Shown piece after piece: positions 42,809 to 48,722 of a DNA stretch of 48,722 nucleotides (positions within the stretch are counted from its first letter, which is position 1; each line of letters begins with the position of its first letter). Made by a program: the position numbers and the translations under genes. The notes under the pieces are model-generated. The model ran no database searches and was not told where the DNA came from. It saw only the letters and a program-made list of their open reading frames with translations. The stretch is from positions 35,396-84,117 of the forward strand of contig JANQVJ010000039.1 in assembly GCA_030730365.1 (NCBI GenBank), written 5' to 3'. The DNA comes from Verrucomicrobiales bacterium (GTDB taxonomy: Bacteria > Verrucomicrobiota > Verrucomicrobiia > Verrucomicrobiales > DEV007).

Positions 42809-45121
42809 TTGACTGATCTTTTGAAGAAAAAATTCATTTCCAAAATCCGCGGGCTGATGCTGAAGCCCGAATACGAACCGCTCAACAAGGCCGAGCTCGC
42901 GAAGGTCCTCCGAATCGGCTCGCATGAGCGTTCTGCCTTTCGTGATGCTCTCACCGAGCTAGAGGCGACCGGCGAGTTGAACCGCGGCAAGAAGTCCCGC
43001 TACCGGCTCGCTTCCCGTCATAAGCGCGCCCGTATCGAGTCTTTCACCGGGACGATCCTCTTCTCGCGCGATCGCAAGCGGCAGAGCGCCTTTTTCATCC
43101 CTGATGATCCGCAGGCCCATGCCGCCTTTCGTGCGATGGACCGCCCCCGTATCTTTGTGCCCGGGCGCGAGGCAGGCACCGCCCTCGATGGCGACAAGGT
43201 CGAGGTCCAACTCGTTAAAGACGAACCGCCCGCCTGGCATCGAAACTCGACCCGAGCCAAAGGCAATCGGGAGGTGGAGGGCAGAGCCGAACTCCATGCC
43301 CGCGTCATCCACGTCGTCGAGCGCACCCGCACCCGCATCGTCGGTCGCTTCTACAGCAAGGGTTCCCGAGCCACCGTCGTGCCCGAAGACGGACGCCTCC
43401 CGACCTCTTTTCGTCTCACCAGCTTCCTGCCCGAGGCGAATCAGGGGGACATCGTCGTCGCCGAATTTTCCGGTTGGGACAGTCCGCATAACATGCCCAC
43501 TGCGGCGATGATCGAAATCCTCGGACGCGAAACCGATCCCGGCGTCGACATCCTCGCCGTCATCCATCGCTACGGTCTGCCGCTCGAGTTTCCCGATTCC
43601 GTCCTCCGCGAAGCCGAGGCCATTCCCGAGACGATCTCGGAAGAGGAAATTGCCCGACGCGAGGACTGGCGCGAACGCGAAGTGTTCACGATCGATCCCG
43701 AGGACGCCCGTGACTTCGACGACGCCATCTGCGTGACCGAACGCCCCGAAGGCACCTGGGAACTGGCCGTTCACATCGCCGACGTCTCCCACTACGTGCG
43801 AGCCGGCTCTGCTCTTGATCGCGAGGCCCGTAAACGCGGCAATAGCGTCTACCTCGCCGACCGCGTCCTCCCCATGCTGCCTGAAAAGCTCAGCAACGGC
43901 GTTTGCAGCCTGAAACCCGGGGTCGAGCGGCTTACTCACGCCGCCATTCTCGAATTCGATGCGAAGGGTAAATTCACCGCAGCGCGTTTTGTTTCCGCCG
44001 TCATTCGCAGCCATCGACGCTATTCCTACGAAGAGGCTTATCGCTTCATGAAACTCGACGAGGCCGCCGTTGCCGCCCTGCCTGACGAAAAAGAACGCGG
44101 CCTCACCCTCCATCTCAAGCGCGCCTGGCGTCTCGCCGCGATGCTCCGGGAAAAGCGCTTCGCCAATGGCGCCCTCGATCTCGAGTTCGCCGAGGTCAAA
44201 GTCGTCCTCAACGAAGAGGGTAGAGCTGTCGGGGTGAAACGCAGCGAATACGACGAGAGCCACCAGCTCATCGAGGAGTTTATGCTCGCAGCCAACGAGG
44301 CCGTTGCTTACGAGACCAAGAACGCTCCCGCGCCCTCTCTCTACCGCGTCCACGAAGATCCCGATTTGGGGAAATTACAGGAGTTCGCCGAGCAGGCCCG
44401 CGCTTTTGGCCATTCCGTCGGTGACGTCTCCCATCGTCCCGAGTTGCAGAAACTGCTCAAAAACGTCCGCGGCAAGCTCGAGGAACACAGCCTCAAGATC
44501 GCCCTGCTCAAGAGTCTCCGCCGCGCCGAGTACTCGCCCGAGTCTATCGGGCACTACGGACTGTCCAAGGTGAACTACACCCATTTCACCAGTCCGATTC
44601 GCCGCTACGCCGATCTTATCGTGCACCGCGCCCTGCGTCGCATCCTTTCGCGCCGGCAGGCACCGACCGCGCCCGAAGCGGCCGACTGGACGCCCTCCGT
44701 TCCCGAGATGGCCGCCATCGCCGAGCACATTTCCAAAACCGAGCGCGTCGCCGCCGAGGCCGAGGTCGATACCCAGCGCCTCAAGATGATCGAGTATCTC
44801 GAGCACCTCTGCGACAGTGATGAAGAGACCGTCTTTGAAGCTACCGTCTTCGACGTCATGCCAGTGGGGGCCCTCGCCGAACTCGATCAGCTGATGGTCA
44901 AAGGGATGATACGCAAAGACGACCTTCCCCCGCGGGAGGAATATTTCTTCGATCGGGGGCGAAACGAATTCCGCAGCCGCGCCGGTTCTGCGCCCCTCGC
45001 CGTCGGGACGAGGCTCAAGGTCCGTCTCTATCGCGTCAACAAAAGCCGCGGTTTTATCGACTTCGTCCCTCTCTCCGAAAACAGCCGCCCCGGGAAAAAA
45101 CCTCGAATTCAGGAGGAGTGA
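42809..45121 (+). CDS. rnr: Ribonuclease R (RNB-family 3'-5' exoribonuclease)
   Basis: A 770-residue hydrolytic RNase that degrades structured RNA. The N-terminal helix-turn-helix part (about 1-70) is followed by cold-shock domains, then the RNB catalytic domain with DPEDARDFDDAI (the Asp cluster that binds Mg), HIADVSHYV, GNSVYLADRVLPMLPEKLSNG and TSPIRRYADLIVHRAL, and a final S1 domain ending RGFIDFVPL. The start TTG 42809 is read; TTG 42821 or ATG 42857 are possible. Full length. Divergent from the upstream pseudopilin. Confidence 0.93.
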   Translation: MTDLLKKKFISKIRGLMLKPEYEPLNKAELAKVLRIGSHERSAFRDALTELEATGELNRGKKSRYRLASRHKRARIESFTGTILFSRDRKRQSAFFIPDDPQAHAAFRAMDRPRIFVPGREAGTALDGDKVEVQLVKDEPPAWHRNSTRAKGNREVEGRAELHARVIHVVERTRTRIVGRFYSKGSRATVVPEDGRLPTSFRLTSFLPEANQGDIVVAEFSGWDSPHNMPTAAMIEILGRETDPGVDILAVIHRYGLPLEFPDSVLREAEAIPETISEEEIARREDWREREVFTIDPEDARDFDDAICVTERPEGTWELAVHIADVSHYVRAGSALDREARKRGNSVYLADRVLPMLPEKLSNGVCSLKPGVERLTHAAILEFDAKGKFTAARFVSAVIRSHRRYSYEEAYRFMKLDEAAVAALPDEKERGLTLHLKRAWRLAAMLREKRFANGALDLEFAEVKVVLNEEGRAVGVKRSEYDESHQLIEEFMLAANEAVAYETKNAPAPSLYRVHEDPDLGKLQEFAEQARAFGHSVGDVSHRPELQKLLKNVRGKLEEHSLKIALLKSLRRAEYSPESIGHYGLSKVNYTHFTSPIRRYADLIVHRALRRILSRRQAPTAPEAADWTPSVPEMAAIAEHISKTERVAAEAEVDTQRLKMIEYLEHLCDSDEETVFEATVFDVMPVGALAELDQLMVKGMIRKDDLPPREEYFFDRGRNEFRSRAGSAPLAVGTRLKVRLYRVNKSRGFIDFVPLSENSRPGKKPRIQEE

Positions 45122-45233
45122 CACATGAGAGAGTCTAGTCAATGACCTGGCAGGGTTCGGCGATGCCTCTTCGCGTAACAAAATGACTGGAAACGTAACT
45201 CCCTTTACGGTGTTATACCGTAGCGCGATTCTC

Positions 45234-46475
45234 ATGCCCTCATTTTCCTACACCGCGATCGACCAGGCCGGAAAGAAAGTCTCCGGCAGTGTCATCGTGC
45301 GAAATAAAACCGAGGCCTATCGCGAGCTCGAGTCTCGCGCTCTCACTCCCGTCGTTGTCGGGGCCGCGGGCGAAGGTGAAACCGCAGCGAAAGGGGCGAA
45401 AGGCGGCAAGCCCGGCAAGTCGAGCCGCCACACGAAACTGAAGCGGCAGGAACTCGTCCTCTTCACTGAGGAACTTGCTGATCTCCTCGACGCGGGCATG
45501 AACCTCGAGCGCGCCCTCAAGATCCTGCAGGAGCGCCAGGCCAATGAGTCGATCCGCTCCGTCGCGGGCTGCCTGCGCGACGAAATCCGCGAAGGCTCCC
45601 GTTTCTCCAAAGCGCTCGGGATTGCCTCGCCGTCTTTTGATGAGCTTTATTGCAGCCTCGTCGCGGCAGGGGAGGCAAGCGGATCTCTCCCCGAGATCCT
45701 GCGCCGCCTCGTCATCAATCTCAAGCAGCTCTTCAGCCTGCAGCGCCGCACCGTGGGGGCGATGATCTACCCGCTCACTGTCATGCTCGCCTGTGTCGTT
45801 CTGATCTTCGTTTTCAGCACCGTCCTGATGCCCTCCCTCAGTGACATGATGCAGAAAACCGGTCAGGATCTGCCCATGATAACTGACCTGCTCATCCGCT
45901 TCACCAACTTCATGGCGACGTGGTGGTGGCTTATCCTCGGGATCATGATCGGGGCCTTCGTGGCCTTCCGCATTGTCATCGCGACACCCGCCGGACGGGA
46001 ATGGTGGGATGGCTACAAAATGCGTCTCCCCGCCTTTGGCCCCGTCATCATGGGGCGGTTTTACGCTCAATTCTGCCACACGCTTTCCAATCTGATCAAT
46101 AATGGTGTCCCCTTGCTCAATAGTCTGCGGCTTATTGCACGCGGCACGCCGAACCGTTACATTCGCAACCATCTCGAAGCCGTGGTCTTGGATGTCGGGG
46201 AAGGTAGCAGCCTCGCCCGAGCCATGGAAAAAACAGCCGCCTTTCCCGTCCAACTTGTCGACCGCATCGCGATCGGGGAGCAGACTGGCGAACTGGGGAA
46301 GTCTTTTTCCAAGGCGGCGATGAAGTATGACGAGGATCTTGATGTCCGTATCGCGCGATTGACGACCATCGTTCCGAACATCATGCTAGTGATCGTCGCC
46401 GCGATCGTCGGTGTCGTCGCTTATGCCATGATTAACACGATTTTTGGATCCATGTCCGGAATCCGAGGTCGCTGA
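45234..46475 (+). CDS. gspF: Type II secretion/type IV pilus inner-membrane protein GspF/PilC
   Basis: A 413-residue integral membrane protein that anchors the secretion ATPase to the membrane platform. Two T2SF domains (about 75-200 and 275-395) with the paired hallmark motifs LADLLDAGMNLERALKIL and LSNLINNGVPLLNSLRLI surround three membrane helices. The N-terminal FSYTAIDQAGKKVSGSV matches the family. ATG 45234 is chosen over an upstream in-frame ATG. It opens a cluster of pseudopilin genes, 18 bp before gspG. No GspE ATPase or GspD secretin is in the window. Confidence 0.92.
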   Translation: MPSFSYTAIDQAGKKVSGSVIVRNKTEAYRELESRALTPVVVGAAGEGETAAKGAKGGKPGKSSRHTKLKRQELVLFTEELADLLDAGMNLERALKILQERQANESIRSVAGCLRDEIREGSRFSKALGIASPSFDELYCSLVAAGEASGSLPEILRRLVINLKQLFSLQRRTVGAMIYPLTVMLACVVLIFVFSTVLMPSLSDMMQKTGQDLPMITDLLIRFTNFMATWWWLILGIMIGAFVAFRIVIATPAGREWWDGYKMRLPAFGPVIMGRFYAQFCHTLSNLINNGVPLLNSLRLIARGTPNRYIRNHLEAVVLDVGEGSSLARAMEKTAAFPVQLVDRIAIGEQTGELGKSFSKAAMKYDEDLDVRIARLTTIVPNIMLVIVAAIVGVVAYAMINTIFGSMSGIRGR

Positions 46476-46493
46476 TAAATTCCCTTTTTCCAG

Positions 46494-46925
46494 ATGAACA
46501 TTCACTCACCCTCACGCCCCCGCCGCTCCGCCGGTTTCACCCTTGTCGAGCTCGTCATCGTCATCACGATCATCGCGGTGCTTTCGGGATCCGGCATTTA
46601 TTTGATCATCGGGTTCATCGACGATGCCAAATACCAGCGGGTCGACTCCGATATCAAGGCGCTCGACCTCGCCATCAAGAGCTACGAGCGGAACAATTAT
46701 TTCAAACCTCCGACGCAGGAGCAGGGACTCGCCGCTCTCGTCGAGCGGCCCTCCGGCGAGCCCCAGCCCGAACGCTGGCGTGCCTATCTCGATGAGGCCA
46801 TGAAGGATCCATGGGGTGCCGACTATCAGTACCGTTTCCCCGCTCAGAAGAGCACTAAAAAATATGACCTCTTTTCCCTCGGTGAAGACGGCGTGGAAAG
46901 CGAAGACGACATCGGGAACTGGTAG
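46494..46925 (+). CDS. gspG: Major pseudopilin GspG-like
   Basis: A 143-residue pseudopilin. The leader ends in Gly14, then FTLVELVIVITIIAVLSG with the conserved Glu. The C-terminal part has the GspG hallmarks: a long helix, QGLAALVERP, DPWGADYQYR and the GEDGVESEDDIGNW tail with Asp/Glu residues that bind calcium in GspG. Slightly short. Its end overlaps the next gene by 62 bases. Confidence 0.92.
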   Translation: MNIHSPSRPRRSAGFTLVELVIVITIIAVLSGSGIYLIIGFIDDAKYQRVDSDIKALDLAIKSYERNNYFKPPTQEQGLAALVERPSGEPQPERWRAYLDEAMKDPWGADYQYRFPAQKSTKKYDLFSLGEDGVESEDDIGNW

Positions 46926-47556
46926 ACCCCGTTCGTCGCAGAGTGCCTTCACCCTCGTCGAAGTGGTTATCGCGGTGTCTGTCGTCGCGATCCTCACCGG
47001 TCTCGCTGTGCCCGCAATCGACAGCGTTCAACGCGAGCGACTTGCCCGTGAACCGGTCAACCGGCTCATCCTCCTCGCTCGGGAAGTGCGCGGTCGGGCC
47101 ATGACCGAGCAGCGCCCCTACCAGATCATGTTCGATGGCGAAGGCTTTCGCGCTTCGCGCTTCTTTAATCCCTATGGCGGCCGGGACGAAGCCCGGAATC
47201 TGCGCCAGCAAATCGAACTGATGGACCAGCGAGAGGAGCTTGCCGAGGCTTCGCAAAAGCGCGGCATCGCGATGGAAGCGTCGGAGGAAGTCGACCCGGC
47301 GAAAGCACAGGTCGAAGACGGGTTGCGGTATCTCGAGGAATACGAGATCAATCCCGGGTTGCAAGTAAGCCTGAAGCTCTGGAACGAAACCGAGTGGGTG
47401 AGCATGTCCGGCAGTGAATACCGGCGCTGGATCTTCCAGCCTTCGGGCATGTGCGAGCCGATGCGATTTAAAGTCGAGGCGAGCCAGTCCTTCTTTGAGG
47501 TGGAATTTCATCCCCTCACCGGTGACGTGAAAACGGAGCGGTCGTGGGTCGAATAA
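46864..47556 (+). CDS. Minor pseudopilin GspH-like
   Basis: A 230-residue pseudopilin. The class III signal SAFTLVEVVIAVSVVAILTG has Ala at -1 instead of Gly, and the conserved Glu is present. It has a GspH-like body with REVRGRAMTEQRPYQIMFDGEGF. The ATG at 46864 lies inside gspG and gives a 28-residue leader, long but basic; GTG 46882 is an alternative that shortens it. A glutamate-rich insert (about 110-150) is not usual. Confidence 0.78.
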   Translation: MTSFPSVKTAWKAKTTSGTGRPRSSQSAFTLVEVVIAVSVVAILTGLAVPAIDSVQRERLAREPVNRLILLAREVRGRAMTEQRPYQIMFDGEGFRASRFFNPYGGRDEARNLRQQIELMDQREELAEASQKRGIAMEASEEVDPAKAQVEDGLRYLEEYEINPGLQVSLKLWNETEWVSMSGSEYRRWIFQPSGMCEPMRFKVEASQSFFEVEFHPLTGDVKTERSWVE

Positions 47557-47562
47557 ACTGGC

Positions 47563-47967
47563 ATGAAAGTGATCAATCCTCCTCCCCGCCGCCGCCGCGG
47601 TTATGCCCTCCTCGATGTCGTCCTTGCGGTGGCGCTTTTCGGGATCACCGCGACGGGGCTGATGCGTGTCATGCAGCGAGTCAGCGAAACCTCGACCGGC
47701 TTCTCCCGGGACCGGTATCTCCAGACGCAGATCGAAGGGCTTCTCTCGGAAAAGCGCATCCTCAAGATCGATGCCATGGCGAGTGAGATGGTGGATGAGC
47801 TGACCGGCATCACCTTTCGAACCTATGTCGAGGCACTCGAAGTCGATAACGGAGAGGGAGGTGAACTTACCGACCTCTACAAGCTCACTGCCGAGGGTGT
47901 CTTCATCGACGATGGAGGGGAGCAGATCGAGAAGGCGGAGATCATCATTTATAAATCGGAATCATGA
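47563..47967 (+). CDS. Minor pseudopilin GspI-like
   Basis: A 134-residue protein with a short basic leader (PPPRRRRG) and hydrophobic segment YALLDVVLAVALFGITATG. The residue at the conserved +5 Glu position is Asp, unusual but found in some minor pseudopilins. GspI assignment is from position (between gspH- and gspJ-like genes) and small size. Seven bases after the gspH stop; its own stop overlaps the next start (ATGA). Confidence 0.7.
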   Translation: MKVINPPPRRRRGYALLDVVLAVALFGITATGLMRVMQRVSETSTGFSRDRYLQTQIEGLLSEKRILKIDAMASEMVDELTGITFRTYVEALEVDNGEGGELTDLYKLTAEGVFIDDGGEQIEKAEIIIYKSES

Positions 47968-48722
47968 AACCCGCGCGCCATTCCCTCCGCCGGTGCGCCG
48001 CCTTTTCGCTCTTTGAGATCGTCGTCGCCATGACCATCCTCGGGATCATCTCCACTGCGGTCCTTTCTATCCTCTGGCAGGCGGGTGATACCGCCGCCGG
48101 GATCCGTGAACTTGACCAGCGTGATGAGGAAGTGAGTCGCTTCCTCACTCTGCTCCGTGAATCGATCGAGAATCTCCCGCCTGAAGGCACCCTCTCGATG
48201 ACCCCGGCTGGGGAGTCGGTCTCCGGGTATCCCGAGTTGGTTATCGGTAACAGTGCGACCGGATTCACTTTCGGGGAGATCATCGGGAGCAGCGAAGAGA
48301 CCATCATCTCACTGCGTCCCGGAAAAGAATCACCCGAGGGGCTGCCCACCTTCGACCTCGCGCTGAGTCGTGCTGATTTTGAACCCGAAGACACGGACGG
48401 CTCGGGCATGGTCTTCGGAGCCGGCACGGATGACTTTCTCCAGTCTGATGACGAAGGTCGCTTCTGGTTGCCTCTCCTCTCGGACATCACCTCCGCGAGC
48501 TGGAGCTTCTGGAATGAAGAGCAACAGGCCTGGGTCGACGAATGGGCCGACGAGGAGAAGATGCCCGTCCTATTGGCTTTTTCCTTTGACGACAATTTTC
48601 GCCCCATGCCTCTTCGCGTCGTCTTCGAAGTGCCCGAAAGACTCTCGAATCCGCCTGCGCCGGACACTAACGCTAACACTAATCCCGGAGCGCCCGCACC
48701 TCAACCATCAGGGAACGAAGGC
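47964..48722 (+). CDS. Minor pseudopilin GspJ-like, truncated by window end
   Basis: An open frame with no stop to the window end, at least 253 codons. The leader MKPARHSLRRCAA is followed by FSLFEIVVAMTILGIISTA, a prepilin signal with Ala at -1 and Glu at +5. GspJ-like features are the LTLLRESIENLPP region and the large C-terminal body. A proline/asparagine-rich segment (NANTNPGAPAPQPSG) near the cut suggests a flexible tail. The real C-terminus lies beyond the window, and the class call rests on gene order. Confidence 0.75.
   Translation, partial: MKPARHSLRRCAAFSLFEIVVAMTILGIISTAVLSILWQAGDTAAGIRELDQRDEEVSRFLTLLRESIENLPPEGTLSMTPAGESVSGYPELVIGNSATGFTFGEIIGSSEETIISLRPGKESPEGLPTFDLALSRADFEPEDTDGSGMVFGAGTDDFLQSDDEGRFWLPLLSDITSASWSFWNEEQQAWVDEWADEEKMPVLLAFSFDDNFRPMPLRVVFEVPERLSNPPAPDTNANTNPGAPAPQPSGNEG

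Noticed and set aside
1..48722. tRNA, rRNA, CRISPR arrays, intact insertion sequences
   Set aside because: Looked for tRNA T-arm-like sequences, repeated spacers and transposase motifs by eye and found none.

Overview
The window is about 48.7 kb of GC-rich bacterial DNA, densely packed with protein genes. It carries no rRNA, tRNA, CRISPR array or intact insertion sequence that I can see. Gene content suggests the Verrucomicrobiota or a close PVC-group relative: short prepilin-like proteins, one with a C-terminal A-D-G-H ending, a minimal type II secretion-like pseudopilin cluster, a phytoene/squalene synthase-family enzyme, FG-GAP and leucine-rich repeat surface proteins, and a kinase-like/TPR fusion. 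Many genes lack a Shine-Dalgarno motif. The phylum is an inference from gene families; no marker gene was compared.

Region by region. 1-3.8 kb: an ArsR-type repressor followed by overlapping pstS-pstC-pstA-pstB, a high-affinity phosphate uptake operon without phoU. 3.9-6.7 kb (minus): a TSUP permease, a DUF1015 protein and a HAD phosphatase. 6.9-12.4 kb (plus): a leucine-rich repeat lipoprotein, the lipid II flippase MurJ, a small membrane protein, a pseudopilin and an ABC exporter pair. 12.4-17.4 kb (minus): glycogen debranching enzyme and PEP carboxylase. 17.6-23.5 kb (plus): lepA, an enlarged signal peptidase I, a squalene/phytoene synthase, an orphan GcvH-like lipoyl carrier and fabF. 23.7-28.1 kb (minus): a short group 1/2-type sigma factor, a 436-bp intergenic region, an MBL-fold protein that has lost its zinc-binding histidines, and a membrane-anchored FG-GAP protein. 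28.2-31.0 kb: trpD, yqgE, a Gre-like factor and a secreted START-like protein.

31.1-38.0 kb (minus): a complete peptide ABC importer of the YejABEF type, organised yejB-yejE-yejA-oppD-oppF with stop/start overlaps. The binding protein and both permeases carry large extra extracytoplasmic segments absent from the Escherichia coli proteins as I recall them. 38.1-41.2 kb (plus): a small conserved-looking protein and a membrane-spanning pseudokinase with TPR-like repeats. 41.2-45.1 kb: cysQ, a pseudopilin (minus) and RNase R. 45.2 kb to the window end: gspF-gspG-gspH-gspI-gspJ-like genes, the last cut by the window edge.

Housekeeping genes (lepA, lepB, murJ, fabF, ppc, rnr, trpD) are interspersed with envelope and transport functions, so this looks like ordinary chromosome rather than a genomic island. 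The most interesting candidates are the expanded Yej-type transporter, the pseudokinase-TPR receptor, the MBL-fold protein without metal ligands, and the ArsR-controlled pst operon.
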